32,581 nt of DNA from Salinivirgaceae bacterium (GCA_017551905.1 JAFZKK010000076.1:1-32581); one strand, 5' to 3'; counted from the first letter of the stretch, positions 24,876-32,581 are shown. Made by a program: numbers and translations. Notes: generated from the sequence alone by a model not told the origin.

Positions 24876-25496
24876 GAAAAAGACATGATATAGGAACAAC
24901 AACATCCTTTTTTCGTCGGGAATATACCACGCGCCTAATCCGACAATCAGAAAAAAGCCGGCAACACCAATAATGAACAAGTCGAGCAACGGATATTTGA
25001 GCCTGGTCATCCGGCAGACTTTCGGATTGCTTCGCTTACATAAAATCGTAACGCGCGAGCTCGACACATCCTTGGTCAGTCTCACACGGCTTATGTATTC
25101 GACATTGTTGACGGTGTACTCCACCTTGGCCCATTCCTCGTAATAGGGCATCGAGCCGCCGACACTATACTTTGAGCCGAATATCGGGATTTGGCCTTTT
25201 ACAACGTATGAATCGGTTATGGTTGCGCCAACTTTTGTGTAGAGGCAGGCATCGATGCGCGCCCACGCAAGTCCGGCGAAACATATCGCGAAGAATGCGA
25301 CTACGGTTATTTTGAATGATTTCCACCGTTTCGCGGCACTTTCGTCTTTCAACTCTTCAAGCTCGCGGTCGGCTTTCGCAAAGTCGGACATGATTTTTCC
25401 GTAATCGTACAGGTCGTCGTCATTGCGCCTCTTTTCGCGCCTCTTTTCGCGCAAGGCGGCCCTTTTCTCCTTGTCGGCTTTATTCTTCTTTGCCAT
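24828..25496 (-). CDS. DUF3592-like membrane protein (last of the array)
   Basis: The 222-residue protein has a charged N-terminus (about 1-55), one TM helix (62-80), a beta-rich DUF3592-like domain (about 88-165; VGATITDSYVVKG, YYEEWAKVEYTVNNVEY, VTILCKRSNPKVCRM) and two C-terminal TM helices. DUF3592 domains are membrane-linked and of unknown role. It is a clear paralogue of its upstream neighbour (25521-26111), with the same TM-domain order and matched sequence throughout, but with one extra C-terminal TM helix. Gap to that gene is 24 bases. Confidence 0.85.
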   Translation of the reverse strand: MAKKNKADKEKRAALREKRREKRRNDDDLYDYGKIMSDFAKADRELEELKDESAAKRWKSFKITVVAFFAICFAGLAWARIDACLYTKVGATITDSYVVKGQIPIFGSKYSVGGSMPYYEEWAKVEYTVNNVEYISRVRLTKDVSSSRVTILCKRSNPKVCRMTRLKYPLLDLFIIGVAGFFLIVGLGAWYIPDEKRMLLFLYHVFFLALLVLYLWHRYLNI

Positions 25497-25520
25497 GATT
25501 CGTTTTATTTCAGGAACAAA

Positions 25521-26111
25521 CTATACACATAATCCGATAACCAGAACTATGCCGAAAAGGACCATAATACCTGTGTCGAGTTTCGGATATTTGAGTTTGG
25601 TGAGCCGGCACTCTTGCGGGTGATTTTTTTTGCAGAAAACCATAATGTGCTGGCTCTGCACATTCTTGTCGAGTTTCACACTGCCCTTGTATTCGATATC
25701 GTTGAAAGTGTACTCCACCGTAACCCGGGTTTCATAATAAGGGAACACTCCGCCCTGTGTTGTATAGGAGTCGAATATCGGTTGCTGGCGTTGTACGTTG
25801 CGATAACCAGTTATGGTTGCGCCAACCTCAGTATACCGGCTGGCATCGACGCGCGACCATACAAATTCGGCGAAACATAACGCAAGAACCACAAGAATGG
25901 TTGTCTTAAAGGATTTCGCACTCCGTTGTGCGCTTTCCTTTTTCATCTCTTCAAACTCCTGGTCGGCTTCCTCAAAACTCTCCTGAATGTATTGATAATA
26001 CACTTGTTGCTCGCGCATCTCCCCGCGCATCTTCTCGCGTCTCTTTTCGCTCATCACTTTGCGCATCTTATCGAGTCCGGCGGCTCTTCGTTTTTTGGGG
26101 GATTTTTTCAT
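25521..26111 (-). CDS. DUF3592-like membrane protein (paralogue of its downstream neighbour)
   Basis: This 196-residue protein has a very basic N-terminus (KKSPKKRR, KMRKVMSEKRREKMRG), a helical EEADQEFEEMKKE segment, one TM helix (about 68-86), the DUF3592-like domain (about 94-170; VGATITGYRNVQ, YYETRVTVEYTFNDIEY, IMVFCKKNHPQECRL) and a single C-terminal TM helix. It aligns with 24828-25496 from the first TM helix to the CR(L/M)T(K/R)LKYP segment, then ends a helix earlier. The two are therefore old tandem duplicates. Function unknown. Confidence 0.85.
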   Translation of the reverse strand: MKKSPKKRRAAGLDKMRKVMSEKRREKMRGEMREQQVYYQYIQESFEEADQEFEEMKKESAQRSAKSFKTTILVVLALCFAEFVWSRVDASRYTEVGATITGYRNVQRQQPIFDSYTTQGGVFPYYETRVTVEYTFNDIEYKGSVKLDKNVQSQHIMVFCKKNHPQECRLTKLKYPKLDTGIMVLFGIVLVIGLCV

Positions 26112-26164
26112 AGTTAGGAATTTGGAGTTAGAATTTAGAATTTAGAATTCAGAATTACGAATTA
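26112..26164. repeat. Low-complexity spacer of TTTAGAATT-type words
   Basis: The plus strand has GAATTTAGAATTTAGAATT-type words, with decayed repeats of AGAATT/TTAGAA on either side. It fills the whole leader of the downstream gene, right up to its ATG. Confidence 0.65.
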
Positions 26165-27610
26165 CTAGTTGGCATACGTTGTCAAAATCACCGCCACCAC
26201 GCAAAGCACTATATAACAAACAATTAAACCAAGAGCCACGCAAGCGGCGACAAAGAGTTTCGGGTGGTGCGTCTTGAAGTTTTTGATTTTTGTGCGAAGG
26301 TTGCTATCGCCTTCAACATAGACAAATTCGGGGACGGGTTCGGCGGATTTATCGTTTCGATTGTCAATGGATTTGGCTTGCGCTTTCGTAATCATCCACT
26401 TTCGGTAGAGACCGAACACCAAAAGACCGCAGCCGACAACAAGCGCGGGAAGCCAGCGGAGGGCGTGCGAGAACAGACGGCCGATTGAATCGTCGTACCA
26501 GAAAATGGTTGTGCTGAACGAACGAAGCACCTCGAAAACTTCGAAATCGCGCCAGGCATAAACCAGAAACGGCACCAGTAGAAGCAAGCCTGCGACTATG
26601 AAGAACACCGATTTTTTCTTTGCGAGGGCATTGGCAATGCGCTCTCTTCTGGCCTGAACCTGTTGACGGTATTCCTCCGATTGTGCCTGACGGCATTCCT
26701 CTCGGGCTTTGGCGCGCTGCTTGCGTTGCTCCTCTTTGGCCTTGAGGCGTTCCATTTCGGCTTCTGCCTCAAGCACTCTTTGATTATTAAAAACGCTTTC
26801 CTTGCCAGGCTTGGCCGTATATGGAATGGAATGGACGGAATCGCCTTGCAAAGTGCTGTCAGTCTGTATTTTGGTGAATTCTGATTCCTTTTTGTATTGA
26901 GGTTCGGGTTCGGGAACTGTGTAAATTATTTTGAAATCTTTCCGCCTTGAATAATATAGAACACGAACAGTGGGAATCAGGAAAATACTACCTATAATGA
27001 CCATTGCAAGAAATGGCCAAAGCCCGAATATCGTCAGGCATGTGCCCATAACGAAAAATGAGCCGCTCAAAACTATGATAATTATGCATTTATGAACCAA
27101 CGCCTCTCTGTTTGCGACATCTGCGGTGATTTTCTTTTCCTTGACATTCAATTTAATATCGCCTAAACTAAACGACAACGATACCAATTTGTTCATGTAC
27201 ATATAAATGCCAAAAAAGAGGAACAAGGCAGTGAAAGCCATGCAGAAAACAGCCACGGCTGGAGACGTGTGGAGCAAGACTGGGAGGGCCCAGACTGTAA
27301 GCACGCCCGACCAAAGGCCAATAAAAAGAAAAACGATTCCAGTAGTGCGGGACCCCTGCTTCTCCTCCTCTTGCTCCTGCTCCTCACTTTCTGGGTGGGC
27401 GGCTATTTTCAAATTTTTGATACCCATCGCAATAAAGCCATAAATGGCAAATCCAAAGAGGCTCTCTATCAAGATAATGGGCATCACGCTCTCGCTCTGC
27501 CTAATGAAAACGACAGCGAAAAGCACCGCAAAAGTTATAAACATGAAGCCGAAAAACAGGAAAAAGATTCCTCTTACTAGTGGGTTGCGGATTTCGTGTT
27601 GTATTCTCAT
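26165..27610 (-). CDS. Multi-TM membrane protein with central charged coil
   Basis: The 481-residue protein has an N-terminal set of about six TM helices (first about 12-34, 41-63, 90-110, 118-137, then two more to about 225). A charged, likely coiled-coil, segment rich in Glu, Arg, Gln and Lys (about 265-325) follows, then two TM helices (about 333-355 and 395-412), and a final TM helix near the C-terminus. I do not recognise the family. The charged middle suggests a cytosolic or periplasmic coiled domain. It sits in the same co-directional array, 39 bases from the next gene. No motif suggests enzyme activity. Confidence 0.75.
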   Translation of the reverse strand: MRIQHEIRNPLVRGIFFLFFGFMFITFAVLFAVVFIRQSESVMPIILIESLFGFAIYGFIAMGIKNLKIAAHPESEEQEQEEEKQGSRTTGIVFLFIGLWSGVLTVWALPVLLHTSPAVAVFCMAFTALFLFFGIYMYMNKLVSLSFSLGDIKLNVKEKKITADVANREALVHKCIIIIVLSGSFFVMGTCLTIFGLWPFLAMVIIGSIFLIPTVRVLYYSRRKDFKIIYTVPEPEPQYKKESEFTKIQTDSTLQGDSVHSIPYTAKPGKESVFNNQRVLEAEAEMERLKAKEEQRKQRAKAREECRQAQSEEYRQQVQARRERIANALAKKKSVFFIVAGLLLLVPFLVYAWRDFEVFEVLRSFSTTIFWYDDSIGRLFSHALRWLPALVVGCGLLVFGLYRKWMITKAQAKSIDNRNDKSAEPVPEFVYVEGDSNLRTKIKNFKTHHPKLFVAACVALGLIVCYIVLCVVAVILTTYAN

Positions 27611-27649
27611 CTGTTATTATTATTTTCTCTTGCCTTAAATAACTCTGGT

Positions 27650-28429
27650 TCAATCCATTCCCGCCATATACGATATGGTTGCATCGGTGTCATCGGTGTT
27701 TTTGGTTTCGACATCATCGCTGAACGTGAGAGCCGACACCACAAAAATTATGAACGCCGCACATCCAAACAGAAATATTATCCAAATAAGATTCTTATTC
27801 TGATAATGAAGAACCCAGTGGCGGTCATCTCCATCGTCAAATACAGAGGCGTATGTATCCTTGCTGACATACAGTTTCACATTCCGCCTTAAAATGGGGA
27901 GAAGGCTTGACTTCAATTCGTGAGTCTCCGTCTTGCCGTCGATAGTGAATTCCACTGTAAAATATGAGCGTTTGTGCTTCGAGTCGCCCTCCGTCCGTTT
28001 GCTGATAACCTTGCCTTCAACCTCAATGCCCATGGCTTTCTTCTCGCGGTCGCTCAACACTATCACAACGCCTATGGTAATGAGTACCAGACTGATACCC
28101 ATACCAACCTTGAATATTGCCCAGTCGCGCTTCGGTTTTTCGGGCTGACTTTCGGTCTGCGGTTGCGGCTCGTTTGAGCGCTCATATACACTCCCGCGTT
28201 TGTACGCCCGCCGCGCACGGATAATTATCGTCAGCGACGGAACTATGAACGCCAGCGGGAACGCAAGGAGCATTATTATGCCGCCAATTGTCCACGCCCT
28301 ATCCGCAATTGTTTGTAACTCAAACAAATGTTTGATTCCTGCATAAACGACATAACAAATTGGCGCAAGTGAGATTAACCCGATAATCAGGAAAAGCAAT
28401 ACCATTCCGTGTGTCCGCTGTGGATTCAT
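27650..28429 (-). CDS. DUF3592-like membrane protein, third copy in array
   Basis: The 259-residue protein has two N-terminal TM helices (about 10-30 and 48-68), a charged linker, a third TM (about 107-125), a DUF3592-like beta domain (about 135-205; VEGKVISKRTEGDSK, YFTVEFTIDGKTETHELKS, NVKLYVSKDTY) and a C-terminal TM helix, followed by an acidic Asp/Thr-rich tail. It is more distant from the two DUF3592-like genes downstream but shares the domain. The leader is made of GATT/GACT words. Function unknown. Confidence 0.82.
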   Translation of the reverse strand: MNPQRTHGMVLLFLIIGLISLAPICYVVYAGIKHLFELQTIADRAWTIGGIIMLLAFPLAFIVPSLTIIIRARRAYKRGSVYERSNEPQPQTESQPEKPKRDWAIFKVGMGISLVLITIGVVIVLSDREKKAMGIEVEGKVISKRTEGDSKHKRSYFTVEFTIDGKTETHELKSSLLPILRRNVKLYVSKDTYASVFDDGDDRHWVLHYQNKNLIWIIFLFGCAAFIIFVVSALTFSDDVETKNTDDTDATISYMAGMD

Positions 28430-28514
28430 AACTGACTGATTGATTGATTGACTGATTGACTGATTAATTGATTGAAGATTACTCTATCTCTCTAATTCTC
28501 TAACTCTCACGCCT
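28430..28514. repeat. Two-part low-complexity spacer (CTCTAA and GATT words)
   Basis: The part next to the downstream start consists of GATTGATTGATTGACTGATT-type tetramers. The part next to the upstream gene end consists of CTCTCTAATTCTCTAA-type words. The next spacer (29022-29103) has the same order of parts. Confidence 0.7.
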
Positions 28515-29021
28515 TTACTCTGGTTTCTTCATCCATATTGTTCCAAGCACAAGGAACGGAATGGCGAACAGGAGGCAGATAATAACACCTGCAATTGATT
28601 CACGGTCGATATGGTTGCCGTCGAAAACCAAGGCTATGGGAATGGCCACCGATATAAGCCCGATAATGAAGAAGACAAGGCCCAAAGCAAACTGCGGGTG
28701 CTCCTGACTGAATTTTCGCGGTGGACGGAACGTGCCTGTCTTCTCTCTGATTGCGTGTTTCAGAAACGCAATGCCGCCCGCAATGAACCCGAGCGAGCAC
28801 AAGCCCCAGAACACGAACAGAAAAATGGTGACGCCTGGCGCATACACAAGTTCGTAGGTTAAGCCGCCGTCGGAGGACTGATTCAGATAGAACATGTCGG
28901 GGCTGCCAATTTGGTTGTAAAGGACAATTGCCATAATCGTCAACGACGCCAACCCGAAAAACATAAAAAACGCCGCGATAGCCCATTTATTCGTTATTGA
29001 CTTTGAAAATCCGATAGGCAT
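28515..29021 (-). CDS. Four-TM membrane protein, copy A of tandem pair
   Basis: The 168-residue protein has four TM helices (about 12-32, 62-84, 108-130, 143-162) and conserved short loops (GSPDMFYLNQSSDGG, RPPRKFSQEHPQFALGL). I do not recognise a named family. It is nearly the same as its neighbour at 29104-29640: the stretch at 28600-28770 differs from 29222-29392 at only about one base in twelve by eye. That is a recent tandem duplication that included the spacer. It ends WMKKPE without the tail of copy B. Confidence 0.8.
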   Translation of the reverse strand: MPIGFSKSITNKWAIAAFFMFFGLASLTIMAIVLYNQIGSPDMFYLNQSSDGGLTYELVYAPGVTIFLFVFWGLCSLGFIAGGIAFLKHAIREKTGTFRPPRKFSQEHPQFALGLVFFIIGLISVAIPIALVFDGNHIDRESIAGVIICLLFAIPFLVLGTIWMKKPE

Positions 29022-29103
29022 AATTTGCTGATTTATTGATTAATAGACTAATTGATTGACTGATTGACTGAAGGTTTCTCTATCTCTCTAACTCTCTAAT
29101 TCT
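29022..29103. repeat. Two-part low-complexity spacer (copy of 28430-28514 layout)
   Basis: The same order as the previous spacer: GATT/GACT tetramers at the start side and CTCTAA words at the gene-end side. The CTCTAA words continue past 29103 into the coding end of the neighbouring gene. Confidence 0.7.
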
Positions 29104-29640
29104 CTAATCTAACTCTCTATTCTCTAATTCCCTCCATTGCTCTTTTTTCCTCATCCAGATTGTTCCAAGCACAAGGAACGGCGCGGCGAACAGGAGGCAA
29201 AGAGAGTATAACACCAAATTCACGCCCGTCGCATGGTTGCCGTCGAAAACCAAGGCTATGGGAACGGCCACCGATATAAGCCCGATAATAAAGAAGACAA
29301 GGCCCGTAGCAAAATATGGGCGCTCCTGACTGAATTTTCGCGGTGGTCGGACCGTACCTTTCTTCTCTCTGATTGCTTGTTTCAGATACGCAATGCCGCC
29401 CGCAACGAAGGCAAGCGAGCCCAAGCCCCAGAACGAGAACCAAAAAATGGTGGTTCCTGGCGAGTACACACGTTCGTAGGGACCGCCGTTAGTGGACGCA
29501 TTCTGATAGAACATGTCGGGGTCGCCAATGTTGTTGCAAATGACGATTATCATACCCGTCAACGACGCCAACCCGAATAACATAAAAACCGCCGCTTTAG
29601 CCCACTTGTTTGTTACTGATATTGAAACTCCAACATGCAT
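29104..29640 (-). CDS. Four-TM membrane protein, copy B of tandem pair
   Basis: The 178-residue protein has the same four TM helices as copy A and near-identical loops (GDPDMFYQNASTNGG, RPPRKFSQERPYFATGL). Its C-terminus is longer: after WMRKKEQW the tail RELENRELD is encoded by the CTCTAA-type word repeat that forms the spacer, so a simple repeat appears to have captured the end of the gene. The start may be Met1 at 29640. Function unknown. Confidence 0.8.
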   Translation of the reverse strand: MHVGVSISVTNKWAKAAVFMLFGLASLTGMIIVICNNIGDPDMFYQNASTNGGPYERVYSPGTTIFWFSFWGLGSLAFVAGGIAYLKQAIREKKGTVRPPRKFSQERPYFATGLVFFIIGLISVAVPIALVFDGNHATGVNLVLYSLCLLFAAPFLVLGTIWMRKKEQWRELENRELD

Positions 29641-29760
29641 AATTTATCGATTGACTGATTAATAGATTAATTGATTGATAGACTAATAGATTGATTGTAT
29701 TTTTCAATTTTCAAATTTCAATTTCAATTATTCACGCATTCAATTATTCAGTTATTGTCT
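29641..29760. repeat. Low-complexity spacer upstream of the four-TM gene
   Basis: The start side contains GATTGACTGATTAATAGATTAATTGATTGATAG-type tetramers, in the same style as the two previous spacers. The far side is CAATTTTCAAATTTCAATTT-type words. No gene or promoter match was seen. Confidence 0.7.
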
Positions 29761-30531
29761 CTACCAACTTCCGCTGGCGCCGCCGCCGCCGAAGTGTCCG
29801 CCGCCAAATCCACCAAAACTACTGTGACTGAATCCGCCACCCGAACTCCTACCGCCTGAACTCCAGTCGCTTGAATGCCAAGTGCCCGAACGGTAAACCG
29901 ACGAGCCAGACGCGGTGTAGTGGTTCTTGCCGAACTTTAACGCCAGCAAAACGGTAACCACAATAAAGACAAGGAAAAAGACAATGGCGGCAATGTCGCC
30001 CGCAGTATGCTCAAGGTGTTGTTCGGCGGGTTGGAACTCGCCTTTGGTCATCGCAATGCAGGCATCCACAGCCTCGTCAATTCCCTCGTAAATCTCATTC
30101 TGTCGGAAATGCGGAATCATCTTGTAATTGATTATCCAACTGCACCTTGCGTCGGGAATGAGCGACTCAATGCCATAGCCCGTCTGAATGGTTACGCGCC
30201 CCGACTCGTAGTCGGTTTTCGGCTTATAGACAATGACAATGCCGTTGTCGAAGCCGTTCTGACCAACGCCCCAGCCCTCGCCCAGCCGCTGGCCGAAGTC
30301 GGCAATGTCGTAGCCGTGCAAGTCGTTTGTGGTGTAAATCAGAATCTGCGTGGAGGTCTCACGGTTGAAGGCTTCAAGTTTTTCGGTCAAGGCCGCGTGC
30401 TGCTCGTCGGTGAAGGCGTTGGCGTTGTCAACCACAAGCGCCTGCTCCGCTGGACGAGTGAAGATATCGTCGTCGGCAAAGGAGGTAACCGCTGCCGCTA
30501 AAAATGTGAGTATTAATAATATCCGTTTCAT
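29761..30531 (-). CDS. TPM domain protein (YgcG-like), copy A
   Basis: The 256-residue protein has a signal peptide (MKRILLILTFLAAAVTSFA), then a TPM domain (about 30-165) with LVVDNANAFTDEQHAALTEKLEAF, IYTTNDLHGYD, GEGWGVGQNGFDNGIVIV and QTGYGIESLIPD. A TM helix (about 179-200) and a Ser/Gly-rich tail ending GGGHFGGGGASGSW follow. TPM-family proteins (TLP18.3/Psb32/MOLO-1 type) are associated with membrane complexes and some have phosphatase activity. The domain would be periplasmic. Its paralogue is the next gene upstream in the array (30562-31308). Confidence 0.9.
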   Translation of the reverse strand: MKRILLILTFLAAAVTSFADDDIFTRPAEQALVVDNANAFTDEQHAALTEKLEAFNRETSTQILIYTTNDLHGYDIADFGQRLGEGWGVGQNGFDNGIVIVYKPKTDYESGRVTIQTGYGIESLIPDARCSWIINYKMIPHFRQNEIYEGIDEAVDACIAMTKGEFQPAEQHLEHTAGDIAAIVFFLVFIVVTVLLALKFGKNHYTASGSSVYRSGTWHSSDWSSGGRSSGGGFSHSSFGGFGGGHFGGGGASGSW

Positions 30532-30561
30532 CTTTCAATCCTTCAATTAATCAATCCTTGT

Positions 30562-31308
30562 TTACCAACTGCCTCGTGCTCCGCCGCCACCAAAATGACC
30601 GCCGCCGTAACTGTGGCTGCTACTCGAACTGCGAGAACTTCTGCGGCTGCCGCCACCCGACGAACCTCTGCCGTTGCTCACAGTAACACCACTACTGGCG
30701 CCAATCCATATCAAAGCCATTAAGGACATAAAAAGAATCGAATATATAACCCGAAAAAGGGGACTCTCGAACCATCTTCTTTCTTTTTTAGCCATATATT
30801 CTTGTGCCGCGTTCTCGTCGCTTGCGAACTGCATGCAAAGGTCAACCGCCCTATCGATTCCTGAATAATAATGTTCTTTTTTGAACTCCGGAATCATCTC
30901 CTTGTCAATAATTTGTTTGCAGACCACATCAGGCATGAACGGTTCAATGCCGTAGCCCACCTGAATGGTCACCTCTCCGTTTGCGTACATCGTTTTCGGC
31001 TTACAGACAATGACAATGCCATTGTCGACTCCCTCCTGCCCAACGCCCCAGCCCTCGCCTAACCGCTGGGCAAAATCAACAATGTCATAACCATACAAAT
31101 AATAGGTGGTGTAAATCTGTATCTGCACCGTTGTGGCCCGTTCAAACGAGTCCAATTTGGCTGTCAGAGCCGCATACTGTTCTGTGGTAAAAACATCGGC
31201 ACTGTCAACCACAAGATGCACCTCCGCCGGACGGCGGAAAATATCGTCATCGGCAAAAGTGGCGAAGGTTGTTGATAAAAAGGTGATTATGAATAGAATG
31301 CGGCGCAT
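30562..31308 (-). CDS. TPM domain protein (YgcG-like), copy B
   Basis: The 248-residue protein has a signal peptide (MRRILFIITFLSTTFATFA), a TPM domain (about 30-160; VVDSADVFTTEQYAALTAKLDSF, IYTTYYLYGYD, GEGWGVGQEGVDNGIVIV, QVGYGIEPFMPD), a TM helix (about 185-203) and a Ser/Arg-rich tail ending GGGHFGGGGARGSW. The ending matches copy A almost exactly while the rest has diverged, so the tail is conserved. It follows copy A's promoter-proximal side with a 30-base gap. It is probably co-transcribed with the rest of the array. Confidence 0.9.
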   Translation of the reverse strand: MRRILFIITFLSTTFATFADDDIFRRPAEVHLVVDSADVFTTEQYAALTAKLDSFERATTVQIQIYTTYYLYGYDIVDFAQRLGEGWGVGQEGVDNGIVIVCKPKTMYANGEVTIQVGYGIEPFMPDVVCKQIIDKEMIPEFKKEHYYSGIDRAVDLCMQFASDENAAQEYMAKKERRWFESPLFRVIYSILFMSLMALIWIGASSGVTVSNGRGSSGGGSRRSSRSSSSSHSYGGGHFGGGGARGSW

Positions 31309-31334
31309 TGTAGTTTCTTAATTATTATCCTCAC

Positions 31335-32581
31335 TTACTTTTTGTTTGTTGCCGTTCTAACTATCCGAGCCCCAATGCCTGGGTCCGATTCAAAGCGCCG
31401 TCCATCAGGCCAATTATATTGACGGGCAGTGACGGTACAACGCCCTGCGGCTTCCTCATCTGTATATTCTGAGCCTTCAAACCGATAGCCACCGCCCCTG
31501 ATAATACGGCCAAGTTTGTTTTCGGGCGCACGGCCATACCAGTAAGCCCAGTCCCAACACCACTCGTAAAAATTGCCTGACATATCGTAAATTCCCAGTT
31601 CGTTAGGTTTTTTGGTTTTCACCTCGCGAGGTTCGTGATAATGAACTTGGGCGCCGCTGGACATAACAAAATCTTTTATATAAGCGGTTCCGCTGTACCA
31701 AGCCACATCGGCAATGTTGTTACTGCCGCTGTATTTATAGCCCTTACTAAATTTTCCACCTCGCGCCGCATACTCCCATTCAGCCTCGGTGGGCATACGA
31801 TAGCCGTTGGCCGAGAAATCGCACTGAATCACATCCCAGTTGGTTGGCGTTTTGAGATATTCCAGTACCCGCCTGGGTTCCCAAGTCTTTACGTCGGTAC
31901 TTCCTTTGTATGAGTAGCAAGGTGTCAGCCCTCTGGCTTCGCTCAATAGGTTGCAGTACAAAACAACCTCGTACCAATTGACCCATACCGGTTTCGTATC
32001 GCCGTCGAAAGGGCCGGGATTAACACGCATTATTTCCTTGAATTCGGCTTGGGTTAATTCATGGTCACACATATAGAAACTGCCCACCGTTACGCTGTGC
32101 ACAGGTCTCTCTTCTTCATCTCCCATAGCGTTTCCCATTTTGAAGGTTCCGCCTTCAACGAACACAAACTTGTCGTCGGTGCGCTGAACACTCTTTTTGG
32201 GTGCCGGCGAACTGGCATAACTGACACCCGGAACATTTTTCACCACACGGAAACCAAAGCTATTAGTAGCCTTGTATGGTCTTATAACTGAATTTCTGGC
32301 CGAAATGCGTGAACGAAAAGAATCAGATTCGTATGTACCTCCCCTATAAGCTCTTACAATGTAAATGCCCATAAAGTAAAAACCGTCAGAAAAACCTTTT
32401 GGGTTGGTTTCGCTTCCGTCAGCATAAGTGGCGAACCAGTCCCAGCACCATTCGGTCACATTGCCGCTCATATCGTACAATCCGAGTTCGTTGGCTTTTT
32501 TCTGCTTTACGGCGTGCGGTTTGCTTCCGCTGTTGCCTTTGTGCCAGGCCACCTCGTCAATATTGTTGCTTCCGCTGTAAG
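31335..32581 (-). CDS. Protein with two formylglycine-enzyme-like (SUMF1/FGE-sulfatase) domains, 5' end outside window
   Basis: The frame runs off the right edge; the visible protein is 414 residues. A first domain is partial (YSGSNNIDEVAW, LGLYDMSGNVTEWCWDW, YRGGTYESD, SFGFRVVKN). A linker (about 128-138) leads to a second complete domain: VEGGTFKMGN, VGSFYMCDHELTQAEFKEIM, RMPTEAEWEYAARGG, LGIYDMSGNFYEWCWDW and RIIRGGGYRF. The GTFKMGN, WEYAARGG and SGNVTEWCWDW motifs mark the FGE-sulfatase fold. The C-x4-C pair used by true formylglycine enzymes is not seen in either C-terminus (only one Cys, in GRCTVTAR). So sulfatase activation is doubtful, and a carbohydrate- or protein-modifying or structural role is possible. 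It is first in the visible array. Confidence 0.88.
   Translation of the reverse strand, partial: YSGSNNIDEVAWHKGNSGSKPHAVKQKKANELGLYDMSGNVTEWCWDWFATYADGSETNPKGFSDGFYFMGIYIVRAYRGGTYESDSFRSRISARNSVIRPYKATNSFGFRVVKNVPGVSYASSPAPKKSVQRTDDKFVFVEGGTFKMGNAMGDEEERPVHSVTVGSFYMCDHELTQAEFKEIMRVNPGPFDGDTKPVWVNWYEVVLYCNLLSEARGLTPCYSYKGSTDVKTWEPRRVLEYLKTPTNWDVIQCDFSANGYRMPTEAEWEYAARGGKFSKGYKYSGSNNIADVAWYSGTAYIKDFVMSSGAQVHYHEPREVKTKKPNELGIYDMSGNFYEWCWDWAYWYGRAPENKLGRIIRGGGYRFEGSEYTDEEAAGRCTVTARQYNWPDGRRFESDPGIGARIVRTATNKK

Noticed and set aside
28430..28474. Phase-variable tetranucleotide tract
   Set aside because: The GATT/GACT tract is interrupted and imperfect, and it lies outside coding sequence. It is not the long perfect repeat expected for slippage switching.

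Overview
The window looks like a Bacteroidales (phylum Bacteroidota) chromosome, with GC-rich core genes and AT-rich spacers. The evidence is the gene families (S46 dipeptidyl-peptidase, large AsmA-like protein, PaaK-type ligase, TPM proteins with a Gly-rich tail ending GSW, membrane LytTR regulator), the M23 peptidase - dxr - rseP neighbourhood, and several good matches to the Bacteroidota promoter (TTTG, about 19 bases, TAnnTTTG). I cannot name a genus. No tRNA, rRNA, CRISPR array, transposase or phage gene was seen.

Layout. 1-748 (+): 3' end of a repeat protein that is probably beta-propeller-like. 816-16239 (-): mostly housekeeping and envelope genes: rpe, radC, S46 peptidase, an orphan histidine kinase, an AsmA-like protein, two rhomboid proteases, mutL, a small membrane protein, a secreted protein, a PaaK-like AMP-forming ligase and a membrane-anchored C45-type Ntn hydrolase. 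16388-24531 (+): M23 peptidase, dxr, then an apparent insertion (DUF1016/YhcG-type PD-(D/E)XK nuclease, an AT-rich lipoprotein and a 49-residue antitoxin-like ORF), then rseP, an O-methyltransferase, and a LiaF-like protein paired with a membrane LytTR regulator. A small basic protein at 24618 has the best promoter in the window. 24828-32581 (-): a co-directional array of membrane and secreted proteins (three DUF3592-like, one large multi-TM protein, two four-TM paralogues, two TPM paralogues, and a protein with two formylglycine-enzyme-like domains cut by the window end). Almost every family in this array occurs twice.

Most notable signals. (1) The DUF1016 nuclease gene carries three in-frame palindromes at exactly 45-base spacing. 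Nearly all differences between copies fall in paired positions and most are compensated, so the DNA or RNA hairpin seems to be maintained, not the peptide. (2) Many spacers are built of decayed short-period repeats, each with its own word. One word set of about 52 bases recurs 13.5 kb away in the opposite orientation. (3) The duplicated membrane-protein array at the right end is an accessory locus I cannot match to a described system.

How the genes fit together. The S46 peptidase, M23 peptidase, RseP, rhomboids and AsmA-like protein suggest envelope turnover and periplasmic peptide use. Dxr makes isoprenoid precursors, Rpe serves the pentose phosphate pathway, and MutL serves DNA repair. The LiaF-like/LytTR pair may be an envelope-stress regulator, by inference from the families only.
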